This document shows positions 1-11,900 of a stretch of DNA of 64,000 bases, piece by piece; position 1 is the first letter of the stretch; each line of letters opens with the position of its first letter. The DNA comes from Prorocentrum cordatum (taxonomy: Eukaryota > Sar > Dinophyceae > Prorocentrales > Prorocentraceae), in assembly GCA_963575745.1 (NCBI GenBank), contig CAUYUJ010015276.1, forward strand, positions 22,501-86,500, in the 5' to 3' direction. Under the pieces are notes generated by a model that worked only from the letters and a program-made list of their open reading frames with translations, was not told where the DNA came from and did no database searches. Position numbers and translations under genes: made by a program.

Positions 1-99
1 GAGTACAAACTATCCCAGCCAGGCCGGGATCGACCCCCCCTCGGTTTTTTTGCAACAAAAAATCACTATGCGCGCGCACTCGCTGATCTCAAATTAGAA

Positions 100-800
100 A
101 TTTCCCCCAAAAGCCCGTGGTGGAAAAATTGACGAAGTGCATACGCGTGGGGCGCCGCGCGCGCATTCCGAAATCTCTCAAAAACCCTTAAAACACATGA
201 ATTCGCAACACGGATGTTTGAACAAAACGTGTGCGCGCGCGTTCTTGTGAATTCTCTAGAAAACCAGACGTGCTTCGTGCGCGCGCTCTTTGTGCGCGCG
301 CACGCGCTTGTGCTCGCTCGCGCTCTTGTGCGCGCGCGCTCCTGAAATCATTTTAAAGAAGCGGCTACCAAACGGGCTTCGCGCGCGTGCATGTCGAAAT
401 CGTTCGAACGTCCTTGGTCGCGTGCCGTCGCGAGAATCCCTTGCACAAGTGGGAGGAAGTGCATGCGCGCGTCGTCCCGCGCGCATGCCGAAATCACTCA
501 AACACTCGCGGTGTCGGAAGGATTTCAAACTCGAATGTTCCAAATGTATAAAACAAACACGTGGTTTCGCAACACTGAATTTCAACAGAAGCGTGCGCGC
601 GCGCTCTTGTGAATGAAGTTGTTCGACGTTGTCATACATTGCTGCTACCAAACGAGAATCGCGCGCGCATGTCGAAATCATTCGAACGCGGTTGCGCGCG
701 TGCTGTGGTGGAACGGTCCATGTTAAATCATACCATGCGAGCCGCTCTCGCGCGTTTGCCGCACGCGCATTTCGAATTTCTTCCAAAACCTGCATCGCCG
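100..800. repeat. Diverged CpG-rich tandem repeat
   Basis: Related blocks recur around 110-255, 290-600 and 600-800. Shared landmarks are GCGCGC runs followed by a TCGAAATC-TTCGAACG-like phrase (near 170, 392, 486, 669 and 765), CTACCAAACG (near 365 and 650), and GCTCTTGTGAAT-like text (near 240 and 600). Spacing is irregular (about 95-360 bp), so these are old, rearranged copies. Open frames here are by-products of the missing stops in CG-rich text; no protein-like exon was seen. Confidence 0.6.
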
Positions 801-2489
801 ACGCGAGGACGCCGGCATCTCCGTCTGCGAGATCGGCATCGATGCCATCATCGCCACTATCATCACTATTGTGGGTTACAATTGTCGTGTCCAACATCGC
901 CAGTCTCATCGTCATCGTGTCTACAATTGTCGACGTTGCCATGATACCGCGCCCGCCCAAGCCGCCCACTCGCACTCAAGTGCCCGCTGGGATGTGCCGA
1001 GCGGTCAGCATCACCGCGGCCTCGTCGGTAGCGCCAAACTACCAGGCCGTTGCGCGCGCATGCGCGGGCTGGCGCGGCCGCAGAGATGCACCAGCCAGCG
1101 CCGAACACTCGTCTCATTCGCCGCCGCATGAGGTTTGCAAACCAAGTTGCGGGTGGGTGGGTGGGATATTTACGCGAGCAGTGGGGTGGACAACTCATTG
1201 CGAACAGAAATTAAACCACATCGAATGCACCGAGTAACGCAAATCTTCCACACTTACATTTCAGTACTTTACCTTATCCGCGCTGGCCAATCTGAACATT
1301 CATGGGTTTTGCACCTGGAGGCCCTTTTTGGGAGGCTGTTTTAGGACTGTCTTTGGGCGTCTTGGGGGCTTTCTTGGCCGTCATAAGGCCATTTTGGTTG
1401 TTGGTGAGGCCTCTCCAGCGTCCTGGCGCCCTTTTGGAGGCATCGTGGAAAGCATCGTGGGCATCTTCGATGCCACGCGTGGCGGATCGGATGGCTCCGA
1501 GGGCCCAAAAGAGCGCTGGGAGTGTCAAGCGGCACCTTGGACCATGGGGGAGGGGGAATGTGGGGGAGGGGTGACAGCCGACTGTCTTGCGCGCGTGTTC
1601 ACCCCCCCAGGCAAGCGGGGGTCGGCGGAGTCGAGCAGGTCCCACTCCACTGCCGAACATGCGTCGACGTTTCTCGTCTGTTCGTCTTTCAACCAGATCA
1701 TCCACATCAGCACACTTGCAACATACTTCGAGATACAACGGCGGAGATTAACAATACAATTCCTCCAGGTCCTCCTCGACCTCGACTTGGAGATACCACA
1801 ACCGAAATGCAGACAAACACTTCAGCAACGTCTCTCTCCTCCCTCCTGCTGCCAGCACCTCCCCCCAGAGGGAAAGCTCGGCGCCATCGCCGACAGCTCC
1901 TTCCCCCCGGCCCTCAACGTGACACTGTGCCCTGCTGGGGGGGCTGGGTGCCGCGGCGCGCGGGCCGGAAGGGCCACGCTGGAGCGGGCCCAAGCGCCTC
2001 TTCCGCTCCTGCTCCCTCGTCGCCCCTGCTCTTTCTTCGCCCCTCCCCCTCCCCTCCCCCACCTGTTCCCCCTCCCCGCCCTTCCGTCGTCCTTCCTCTC
2101 TGCACGGTCTAATCCCCGCTCCAGGCCTCACCTCCCCGCCCCTCCTCCTTCTGCTGCTTCCTCCTCCTCCGCCCTCCTCGCCTCCCTGTCCTCCTCCTCT
2201 TCCTCGTGCCACCACTCTCCTCCTGAAAGGACCCTAGCGTCACCCCGCAGTGACCCACTGCTGCGGCTGAAGCTTGGTCCGCCTCTCGTCGCTTGCCTTA
2301 CAGTCAACGCGCCTAGTAAGGAAGCGCGCGTTCATCTAGGATACCTTGCGTCCTTGCCTCTGTGGCCCGTCCTTTGCCGTTTTGACTGGTCGCCGCCGCA
2401 CAAACAAAAATCCCAACTTCAGCCTCCAAGGGTCTTGCGTCGTTAACACGCGTCCTTAATCTACGTTTTGACTGTATCCCCGCGCCCCC
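801..2489. other. No gene recognised
   Basis: The stretch holds CAT/CGT-rich text near 840-950, G/T-rich text with recurring CTTTTGGG/GGGGGC phrases (1300-1420), and long pyrimidine tracts (1780-2230). Both strands have long open frames, but their translations are Pro/Ser/Arg low complexity with no domain, and none shows exon-like codon structure. I see no feature to name. Confidence 0.5.
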
Positions 2490-2586
2490 CAAAAATGCCC
2501 CCAAAAAATCAAAAAGTACTAAAACAAATAGTCCCCAGACTTTTCTTGTATTATTTTGAATCCCCCTGTAGGGGGATAGGCCCGAC
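2490..2586. mobile_element. MITE-1 family, decayed copy
   Basis: The right end carries the same terminal phrase as the complete copies at 36706-36870 and 46572-46730: ATCCCCCTGTAGGGGGA followed by GGCCCGAC. The AT-rich interior (2490-2560) also resembles theirs. The left arm is too eroded to place exactly. Confidence 0.5.
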
Positions 2587-2769
2587 CTAGCGCTTGCCTT
2601 CTCCCTGCGCCCCCCTTTCCTCCCCCCTCGCCGCCCTCTTCGCCCCCCCGTCTCCCCCCCGTTGCTGCCGCGCACGCCCTGAGGCGGAGAGCCCGCCGCG
2701 CCCCCGCCCCGCGCGCGGACGGCCACCCGCCATCCCCCTCTCACCTCCAGGGGGACGCCTCCAACTCGC

Positions 2770-2905
2770 CTCCTCCTCCCCCCCCTCCTCCTCCTCCTCC
2801 TCTTCCTCTTCCTCTTCCTCCTCTCCTCCTCCTCCTCCTCCTCCTCCTCCTCCCCCTCCTCCTCCTCCTCCTCCTCCTCCTCCTCTTCCCTCCTCCTCCT
2901 ACTAT
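2770..2905. repeat. (CCT)n microsatellite
   Basis: A nearly pure CCT trinucleotide tract with CTT interruptions. Confidence 0.9.
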
Positions 2906-3159
2906 CCTATCCTGGCCTGGCCCACCCTTCGAGCCCAGAACCTCAGGAGGAGGAGAAGGGCACTGATGCCGCTGCTCTCGCATCGTTTTCGCCTCCCGGG
3001 GCCTCCTGGGAGCCCCGGGCGCCAGCGCTCGGCTCGCCACGGAGTTCCGGTCTGAGAGCACCCCGGGGGAGGCCCAGGGAGCAGCGGCGTCAGTGTCTTC
3101 GCGGCTCCTCCAGGGATGCTTGCGACCGCCCTCCTGGCTCGGCCAGGTTGTGACGAACG

Positions 3160-3322
3160 GACAACACGCACCCATACCCATAGGGCAGGAGGACTGGCTA
3201 TGGGTATGGGTGCGGGTTGTCGGACCCTGGGGAACGCTCCCGTTCGAGCGGGGACCCCCATCCGACAACACGCACCCATAGCTCTCTCCGATCCCCCTAT
3301 GGGTATGGGTGTGTGTTGTTGG
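3160..3322. repeat. Two consecutive hairpins with the same arm
   Basis: Two imperfect palindromes follow each other, 3160-3220 and 3262-3322. Each has ACAACACGCACCCATA on the left arm and TATGGGTATGGGTG plus a GTTGT end on the right arm. The stems are about 20-25 bp with loops of about 15-20 nt. Their shared arm suggests duplication of a hairpin unit or two copies of a small inverted-repeat element. Confidence 0.8.
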
Positions 3323-3740
3323 TTCGTCAGGTTGGGCGCCGGTGCCGATGCCTGGGCCCAGTGATTGGGCCCATGCCCAGCAGAACTGAAAGCTCAGGCT
3401 GTAGGCTGTAGCTCAGGCTCTTTGAGGACTCACACGCCGGATCGGCTTTTTGGTTTCTCAGGAGCAAGTCGTCTACTGCTACATTGTCGGGACCAGCTCG
3501 TGCGAGCAGGGTGAGACCCTGCCAGGGTCGGTCGAGCGCCATCCCCTTCGGCGGTCACCACTGCCTACAGTCGGCCCGGATCAGTAGGTCGACCCTGCCA
3601 GCTCGAGGGTACCCTCGTGTCCTGCGCCTCGCGACACGTGCCTTCTCACACTCCTGTGGCGACGCTTGCCGGCCTGGAGCACATCTGTATCCCTAGGCTG
3701 GGCACCTCCTCATCACGATGCCAATCTTAGGGATTCCCTT

Positions 3741-4021
3741 ATTTTTTGAGGGCGGATCCCTGAGATTGTCATCGCCTTTCGGCGTGCCAATCTTAGGGAT
3801 AGGGATACGTTCGAGGCTGGTAATTAGTGGGCCCCGGAAACGGCAGGGCCGTTGTTTCACCGCTTCCGACAAAAAAATACAATTGAAAATGGGCACGGCA
3901 GAACAACGGCGACCGGAAACGGCAACAAAAGCGGCTCCAGGATTTTTTGAGGGCGGACCCCTGAGATTGTCATCGCCTTTCGGCGCGCCAATCTTAGGGA
4001 TAGGGATGCGTTCGAGGCTGG
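3741..4021. repeat. 80-bp direct repeat, two copies
   Basis: Copies at about 3741-3820 and 3942-4021 are nearly identical. They run from ATTTTTTGAGGGCGGA through GAGATTGTCATCGCC to GGGATAGGGAT-CGTTCGAGGCTG. The offset is 201 bp. The sequence between them is unrelated to the repeat. Confidence 0.85.
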
Positions 4022-4132
4022 CAAGGCGCGGCCCTCGGAAGCAGCTGTGGTCCTCTCGCGTGTCCTGACCAAGCCGGGCCGGCTGTGCGTGCGGGTCGAG
4101 CGGGGGCCTCCGAGGAGGACATCTCATGTTGG

Positions 4133-4310
4133 TATTCCGGAGGGGAAGAAACACACAGACACAATGAATCGTCGATTCCCAAAGGAAGTATGGGAAATTA
4201 TGGGAAGGGGGGGGGGAGACAAAAACCCAGAAAATATGTTTTTTTGGTTTTGTTTTTTGTGCGTATTTATCTGTGTGTCCCAGGGCCCCTTCAATATCAT
4301 ACTGGTATGT
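4133..4310. repeat. Interspersed repeat family X, copy 1
   Basis: The sequence reads GGGGAAGAAACACACAGACA, then ATGA-TCGTCGATT, a GGGAGACAAAAACCCAGAA phrase, and a T-rich end with GTATTTATCTG-GTGTCC. The same order of phrases recurs at 43915-44410, where the middle is duplicated. AT content is well above that of the surroundings, suggesting an inserted element. No coding capacity. Confidence 0.7.
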
Positions 4311-4800
4311 CTTGAGGCGCCCCGGTCCACGATAACTAATTTATCCCCAGGAACCTCATCTTGGAATGCCACGCCAATAATTCCAACAATACGGATAATT
4401 CACAAACCAGAAATTCGATACATTACCCAAAATTGAATTTCGCGCAATCCGAATATTTTTATGCAAACCGAAAATTAACTACTTGCTGTTAGACACGCGC
4501 GCAAAACAAAAACAAGTGAGCTATGCCATCGGGTCACCGTCCGCATCCCTGCCTCTTGCACATCCATTCTCCATCCCCGTATATTCACCACCCCGCCCAT
4601 CTCCATCCCACCCCTCACCATCTCAATGTCGAACCAACCTGCGTACATCATTATGGAATGTACACCATGTAGAACAATGCATGTTCACGCATGCGATTTC
4701 GTCATGAACATATCATCATGATACCAACTGACCGTCACAATTAGGGCTCAAACGATTCCCGAGTTCACGACTACGAGCTCCCTAGTTCAGCCCGAGATCA
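4311..4800. other. No gene recognised
   Basis: AT-richer unique-looking text with no exon-like reading frame and no recognisable repeat apart from short CCATCTCCATCCC-like phrases. Confidence 0.5.
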
Positions 4801-5397
4801 TTGCCGGAGATGGCGCGCAGGGCGCCGTCCCAGCCCGCCCGGAAATGTTTCACGGAGCTCAAAACGTGGCACACGCGTGCTACTGACCAATGGTGGGAGG
4901 GTCACCTCATCGGTCTCAATTGGCAGGCGAACGAAGCGATTGAGACGCGGCGCTGGAAGCCGCCAGCGGACGGGGCTGATCGCACGGGGGCCAAGGGCGA
5001 CAAGGGCGGCACGGTCGGCAAGGGCGGCGCTGTCAGCAAGGGCGACACGGTCATCAAGGGCGGCACAGTCCGCAAGGGCGGCACGGTCGACAAGGGCGGC
5101 GCTACCAGCAAGGGCGGCACGGTCAGCAAGGGCGGCACGGCCAGCAAGGGCGGCACGGCCCGCAAGGGCGACAAGCGCGGCACGGTCCGCAAGGGCGACA
5201 AGGGCGGCACGGTCGGCAAGGGCGGCGCTGTCAGCAAGGGCGGCACGGTCGACAAGGGCGGCGCTACCAGCAAGGGCGGCACGGTCAGCAAGGGCGGCAC
5301 GGCCAGCAAGGGCGGCACGGTCCGCAAGGGCGACAAGCGCGGCACGGTCCGCAAGGGCGACAAGCGCGTCACGGTCACCAAGCGCAAGCATCCCTGA
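4801..5397 (+). repeat. 18-bp minisatellite inside a 198-codon open frame
   Basis: From about 4991 to 5393 an 18-bp unit (AAGGGCGGCACGGTC plus one variable codon) is repeated. In the + frame starting at 4801 it reads as hexapeptides of the type [12 protein letters not shown] with KGDKR spacers. A block of about 170 bp is itself duplicated, giving a higher-order repeat. The unit has no stop in several frames on both strands, so openness is not evidence of a gene. The first 60 codons show no domain. I treat it as a repeat; a repetitive basic protein is possible but unsupported. Confidence 0.6.
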
Positions 5398-5554
5398 GCT
5401 CTAGAGACTGGGGAATGCTCGGTGGTCTTGCGCGGGCCCTCCTCCTCCTAGTCGGTCTCTACGTCGGAGCGGCGGCGAGCGCCAAGTTCCCGGAAGGCTC
5501 CGCGGGAAAACATGTTGGTGTAGGCCGCGCCGGGGCCCCCGTGGAGGGTTCCAT

Positions 5555-5740
5555 TGCTTTGCATATCACATCGCAGTATCGCATAGCATACCAAATCATG
5601 TCATATCATAGCATACTACATCATTTCATGCCATAACATAGCATATCAAATCATTTCAGATTGCAGTCTCATATCACAGCTTTGCATAGCATAGCGTAGC
5701 GCAGCATATCAGAGCATAGCATAGCAGAGCGCATCATTTG
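5555..5740. repeat. GCATA-type degenerate pentamer array
   Basis: Runs of CATAGCATATCA, CATCATTTCA and GCATAGCAT words with a period near 5 bp. It resembles the reverse complement of the GCTAT arrays at 24.3-25.4 kb, but without the head and tail units seen there. Confidence 0.65.
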
Positions 5741-5779
5741 AGGGAGTTTCTGTGGAACTCACGTCATCCTCACCCCCGG

Positions 5780-6400
5780 CGCGAAGAGCGCGAGCCCAGA
5801 GCGGCCTCCGGCACCGTTTCCGGACGGATCCGCTGGATCCGCTGGATCCGGTGACGAATCCCAAACCGGCGCCCTCGCCTGAGACATCCTCACAAAACGG
5901 GCCCCGGGGGGGATGCCCAGAGGAGCCCAGAGCGGCCTCCGGCACCGTTTCCGGACGGATCCGCTGGATCCGCTGGATCCGCTGGATCCGGTGACGAATC
6001 CCAAACCGGCGCCCTCGCCTGAGACATCCTCACAAATAACGGAACCCAGTGGGGAAAAAGCCCAGAAGACCTAACAGAGGCGGCCTCCCGCCGTTTCCGA
6101 CGGATCCGCTGGATCCGCTGGATCCGGTGACGAATCCCAAACCGGCGCCCTCGCCTGAGACATCCTCGCAAAACGGGCGCCGGGGGGGATGCCCAGAGGA
6201 GCCCAGAGCGGCCTCCGGCACCGTTTCCGGACGGATCCGCTGGATCCGCTGGAACCGGTGACGAATCCCAAACCGGCGCCCTCGCCTGAGACATCCTCAC
6301 AAAACGGGCCCCGGGGGGGATGCCCAGAGGAGCCCAGAGCGGCCTCCGGCACCGTTTCCGGACAGATCCGGACAGATCCGGTGGATCCGCGCCCCGGGGG
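5780..6400. repeat. ~130-bp satellite, about five units
   Basis: The phrase CCGGCACCGTTTCCGGACGG (one unit has a shortened form) recurs near 5808, 5938, 6086, 6215 and 6347. Each is followed by two to four copies of GGATCCGCT, then GGTGACGAATCCCAAACC, a GCCTGAGACATCCTC phrase and a G/C run. Unit length is about 130 bp, with one unit lengthened to about 147. Confidence 0.9.
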
Positions 6401-6418
6401 AGGTGCCCAGAGGAGGAA

Positions 6419-6600
6419 TGAGGAGGAGGAGGAGGAGGAGGAGGAGGAGGAGGAGGAGGAGGAGGAGGAGGAGGAGGAGGAGGAGGAGAAGATGATGGAG
6501 CTGTGGGGTGGAGGACGACAGACGGAGGCAAGAGAAGGATGGAGGAGGAGGAGGAGGAGGAGGAGGAGGAGGAGGAGGAGGAGGAGGAGGAGGAGGAGGA
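6419..6600. repeat. (AGG)n microsatellites
   Basis: Two AGG trinucleotide tracts, 6419-6488 and 6541-6600, separated by about 50 bp of unique text. They lie just before the assembly gap and may have caused it. Confidence 0.9.
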
Positions 6601-6684
6601 ACCTCATCCTCACCCTCGCCAACAGGCGCACGCACCTTCTTCTATATACAGAAACTCCCTATCAACCGCAGAGCGGCCGGCTAG

Positions 6685-6784
6685 NNNNNNNNNNNNNNNN
6701 NNNNNNNNNNNNNNNNNNNNNNNNNNNNNNNNNNNNNNNNNNNNNNNNNNNNNNNNNNNNNNNNNNNNNNNNNNNNNNNNNNNN
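6685..6784. other. Assembly gap (100 N)
   Basis: Exactly 100 ambiguous bases, the usual placeholder for a gap of unknown size. The true distance between 6684 and 6785, and any exon of gene A lying there, is unknown. The + frame just after the gap (about 6785-6863) reads like a short exon ending at a GT donor, but I cannot place it. Confidence 0.95.
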
Positions 6785-7066
6785 GGGTGAATGGTCAGAG
6801 GCAGTTTGGCAGGTCGGAGGCGCAGGTGAGCCCATCAAGTATCGAGGTTGGGTCGAAGAAGGTGGCTGTCGCGGAGGATGAGGAGGGGGGGTCGGAAGGG
6901 GGAGGCGGGGGGGGGGGATGAGGAGGAGGAAAGAGAGGATGGAGGGAGGTAGAGGAGGGGAGGGGATGCTGATGAGGCGGCGGAGGGGGGAAGCAGGGGG
7001 CGCATGAGAAGGAGGCGGATGGCGATGAGCAGGAGGAGGGAGGCGGACCCCACCCCTTCCGTGAAG

Positions 7067-8823
7067 GACCCATCCATCCAGGGCGCCATCATCAGCCGCG
7101 GCTTCGACTGCACGCCCTGGAAGGTTCGCTTCGGCCGCCTCCAAACGCGTGTTGCACCTCGCGCGCGATACCTCGTCAAGGATCCGCTCTTCGTCGCCGT
7201 CGTCTTCCGCCTCTTTAGTCGCCTCTGCCCCTTCATTGTTGCCGAGTTCTTGCCATTGCAGCTCCCCCCCATCCTCTGACTCATGTAGGCCCCCCCCGGT
7301 GATCCGCCCTTCTGGCTCCTGGCCCCTGGCCCCTGGCCCGTGCCGGCGCTGGCCCTTATGAATGCTTCTCCTTCCGCGTCCTCTCATCCCCTCCTTCTTC
7401 TTCTCGATCCCTTTTCCTCCATCCTCTCCCCCGCTTTTTCGCGCCGCAGTCTTCTTCCGCCCTCTCCGTTCTCATCCGGCGGGCGTCGCCCCGCGCGCTT
7501 TTTCTGCCGCGTCGCCCGGGTCCGATCAGGGCGCCGAGACGGGCCTGTGGAAGTCGATCCCCGCGGCGGCGTACATCGAGAAGGGCTTCGGGTCCGACTT
7601 GCCAGAGCGTGGCGCGCTCGAATTATTGGCCACGAAGCTGCGCGTTGCAGTTATCGATTCGGGCCCCATGGGATCGCGGGGGAAGGAAGCGCGGAGGAAA
7701 ACAGGGCGGTGGCGGGAGGGCGTTCAGGGTGACAGGAGGAGGGGCGGACGAGGGAGGGACGGTGGAGGGGGCGAGGGAGGGGAGAGGATGGTGACCAGGT
7801 GGAGGGAGGGAGGGAGGGAGGGAAGAGGATGCCATGATGAGAGATCGCAGGCGGAGTGGGAGTCTGTTTGAGATTTGCCCTTGGGTCGTTTCTTCGCCTG
7901 CGCTTCGCTGCGGCTCTTGGCCCCTCCCACTGTCGGAGTCTCTACTCGGTGGCCATGTCCGATGCCCCCCCCCTTCCCCCACCTCCTGCTGCGGCTTCCG
8001 GATGCTTGTCTCCTTTCTGCTTGTCTGCCTCGCGCTTCTCGCCGCCCGAGCCCCGCCCCCTCTCCGCCCAGGACGGCATGGGGGGGGCGCTTCGACGTGC
8101 CCGTGCCGCCCTGTTTCCTAGAGAACAGTAGGTCGTCCACGATCCACCAGGGGCTGGGCGCGGCGGTGGAGTGCCTCAGCCTTGACAAGATCAAGGCGAT
8201 GTCCACCGCCGCGCCGTTCATCTTCTTGAGCCAGGTGCCCGACAGCGCCCCGTCGAATGGGCGGGCCCTGGGCTTCGTGCACAACGAGCCCCGCGAGGCG
8301 ACGAACGTGCTGGAGAATCCGATCGACCAGTGCGCCGTGCATCAGGTCCACGCTGTGATGACCCACGCAGTGCGAGAGGACAATCTTGTGGGAAGCGGGG
8401 TGATTATATCCATGCCTTGTTTTTAGTCCCTCTCCCCTCACCATTACCTGGTGGTCTCCGATCCTGCGCCGCCGCCGCCCATCTCATCCCTCGTTCGCCT
8501 CGCTCCCTTCGCATCAGCCACCCCTCGACGTATCCCGTGGCCAGTCTGCCCTCCTTCCTTCAGGCGCAGAGCGCAGCTGTTCTCCTCCCTCAGGGGCCCC
8601 CCCCCCCCCCCCTCGCTCGCCCCGCCCTCGCTGGGGGGATGTGCAGGATGAGGGGCTACGTTAGAGGGAGAGAGAGAGAGAGAGAGGAGAGGGAGGAGAG
8701 AGAGATGAGAGAAGAGAAGAGAGAAGAGGGGGAGAGAGAGAGAAGGAGAGGAGGAGAGAGAGAAGAGAAGAGAGAGAGAAGAGAGAGAGAGAGAGAAGAG
8801 AGGGAGAGAGAGAGAGAGAGAAG

Positions 8824-8858
<35 letters not shown>

Positions 8859-8881
8859 GAGAGAAGAGAGAGAGGGGGAGG

Positions 8882-8924
<43 letters not shown>

Positions 8925-11900
8925 AAAGAGAGGAGAGAGAGAGAGGAGGAGAGAGGTAGAGGAGAGAGGGGAGAGAGAGCCTCTCTTCGCAGAGAGCGCA
9001 GACAGAACGCGAGAGAGAGCTAGAGAAGGGAGAGAGAGCTATCTCGGCTCTATAGAAGCCAGATTGCTATAGAAGAGAGGTAGATACATAGAGATACAGA
9101 TAATTTGGGGTCAGGATGCGAGGGTGCCGATATTCTTGGTTTGACGTCGCTGTCTCCTGCCTCCCCGGACGCCCCCCCGAGGACTCACTGGTGGGGGGCG
9201 CGCGCGCTAATGCAGTAGTCCACCGCTCTGTGAATCATCGCAACGCGGTCGCGAGAGCCCTCGGCATGCTGCTGATGGACGCGAGTATATTTGAGTTCAA
9301 CGAGCTCGACGAGCCAGATCCTTGCTGGCGTCGCCGCCTGACCAGCGCCATGGAGTTCTCAATCGGGAAGGACGTCAGGGTCTGCACGGGCAATCGACGC
9401 GCGGCAGCTCGTGATCCACAGGCGCCGCGGCGGATGAGGGATGCGGCTTGCTGGGTGGATGATGTGGACCATGAGGAAGCAGAGGGGGAGGTGGGTGAGG
9501 AGGCCTTTGATGATGAGGTAAAGTGATGCAGGAGGTCGAGGGGGACGGGGCCCGGTGAAGGTGGATGAGGATTGGCGACTGCGAGAGGGGGGGTGATGGT
9601 ACGGCCGAGCAGCAGGGTCGTCCTCCCTTTCCTCCAGTCTTTCTCCACCACCTCCTCGATTTCCCCCGCATTGCTTATCCACCTTTTGCCTGGGTCCACC
9701 TTTTCGCCCCCCGCATTGCTTGCCCGTCCCCCCATTTCTTGATCCACCTTTTGCCTTGGCCCTCCTCCTCCTTATATCCTGCGCCGCTTTCTCCATGCTC
9801 GCCTTGTGTGGGGCCCGCTGACAGGGGGCCGCCTTGGTGCGCAGCAAGGTGGACAAGCTCGCGCAGTTCGTCAACGGAGACATCCGGCGGTCGAAGATCG
9901 CCCACTACGAGCGCGGCGGCGGGCAGTGCGCCTCGGCCGACGAGGCAGCAGAGAACGCGTTGTGCGCGATGCTGGAGGCTGGACTGATCCCCCCGCCTGG
10001 CTGTCGCGAGCCCCGCAAAGACCGATGGGGTCACATGGGCGAGAGCATGGCTGAGCAGGCCCGCGACGTCAGAAGCTCCTCGCTTTCTTTCTTAACCTCC
10101 GTTGGATTCACCAGTGGGTTTGCGCCTTGTGACTCGTCTCCTTCCCAACTGGCGCCCTTCCCCAGGTCTCATCCAGCTTCATCTGCACCTCCCCCTATCA
10201 TCCATTCGCTACCCGGCCATCGCCCCAGCGACGCAGCCCCGAGCTAAGAGGACGGGGCCTCTCGAGCGAAGGGGGCGGGCGATGGCTAGCACGTCTTCGG
10301 GGGGGCGAGGGGGGGGGGGGGGGGGGGAGGAGGTGGGCGAGAAGGGCAAGGGAGGAGGGGAGGCCGAAGAGTAGGGAAGGGAGGAGGACGAATGAGGAGG
10401 CGGAGGAGGAGGTGGGAATGATGGTGGGGAGGGGAGGAGGAGAGTAGAGGATGGGAAGGAGGGGGATGAGGCGGAGGGGAGGAAGGAAGGAGGAGGAGAG
10501 GAGGAGGAAGGGGAGAGGGGGAGGAGGAGGAGGAGTAGGCGGATGCCTCCAGAGGCCCTGGGCATCATGATTCACGACGTGGCGGCGCGGGCGCTTCTCA
10601 AGGCGTTCCCGAAGTGGGGGCGCATCGCTGCCGCCGCAGACCAGGACTTCAGGGGGGGGGGCCCTTGCGATTGCGCGATGACGACGGTAGTCGAGTCGAT
10701 TTGGAGGACGACCGCGTCGTCGATAACGACGACGTCGATTTCGATGGCGACGACGTCTTCCGCCTCTCCCCCTCTTGCCCACCTCGCCCATCCACTCTCT
10801 CCTCCCTCTCTTCGTGGCCCTCCTCCTCCTCCTTCTCCTCCTACTCACCCCTCTCCTCCTCATGCCCCAACCCCCCCCCCGCCCCCCGCGCCCCCCCCCC
10901 CCTCCGCCCGCCCTCCCCCCTCCGCCCCGCCGCTGGGAAGCGGGCGCCGTGGACCGTCGCAAGTGCGCGGCGAGCAAAGTGCATCGCGCGTGCTGCGTCG
11001 TGAAATCGGTTGAGTTCAAGGTGCCGAGGCGCGCAGAGAGGGCCATGGGGGGATCGGGGGTTTCGTCGTCAGGCAGAGGATCTTCTTCGACAGGAGAGGT
11101 CAGCCTGCGATGAAACCCTTTGTCGCGCCCCCCCCCGCCCGCGCTCCTTGCGCGCCTCGGACAGGTGCGGCTTCTCGCTACTATGTTTGCAGGCCGTCCA
11201 CTCCGCTGGCTTTGGCAGCGGCTTGAATGGCTTGATTCGCATCGTTGAGGGCTGCTGGACCCCCCGCGCTTGGCAGCCCCTCCGTTCTCATCCCGCGATC
11301 CCCCCGCTCATCGCTGCCTATCCTAGGACATCATGGCCTTCGGCTTTCGCAGTCGCAGTTCGTTTCAGAGATAGTTTGTTTTGGTCGCTGGCTCGGGCTA
11401 GGCTCTGCCTAGAAGGGTTCTTACCGCGTTGGCTCAAAGGGCGGGCAGTGGAAAACGCCCTGGGCGGTTCCCCCGGGATCCGCCCCGCGGTTCCCCCAGT
11501 GACGTTCCCTTAGCTTAGCGTTGCTTATCTCATCCTAGCTTAGCTTATGCCATCTTAGCTTAGCGTCGCTTCAGCTTAGCTCAGGTGTATTTTGGCTTAG
11601 CTTACCTTCGTCTTAGCACAGCGCAGCACAGCGTAGCGTATCATAACATAGCGCAGCATATCTTTTCATAACATAACCCAGTTTAGCATGGCGCAGCTGA
11701 GCATACTATACATATCTTAGCATAGCTTCGCATAGCACAGCACAGCATGACTTTGCATAGCTTAGCATCGCATGGCCTAGCATAGCATAGCATGGCATAG
11801 CGCAGCATAGCATCGCATGGCATAGCACAACATAGCATCACAGAGCATAGCGCAGCATAGCATGGCATAGCTAGCATAGCATAGCATAACACCTACTGCT

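Noticed and set aside
3160-3322. TATGGGTATGGG words as interstitial telomere repeats
   Set aside because: They are not TTTAGGG-type repeats and occur only as hairpin arms.
4801-5397. A left-handed beta-helix hexapeptide protein
   Set aside because: The hexapeptides lack the aliphatic position of that fold, and other frames are equally open; treated as a minisatellite.
10198-11046. A 282-codon minus-strand frame, Arg/Pro-rich
   Set aside because: Low complexity from GGA/CCT tracts in gene A introns, overlapping + strand exons with better protein character.
11425-11445. CGTTGGCTCAAAGG resembling the 3' half of the spliced leader
   Set aside because: It lies in the tail of the composite repeat, whose other copies do not keep the match; the 5' half is absent.
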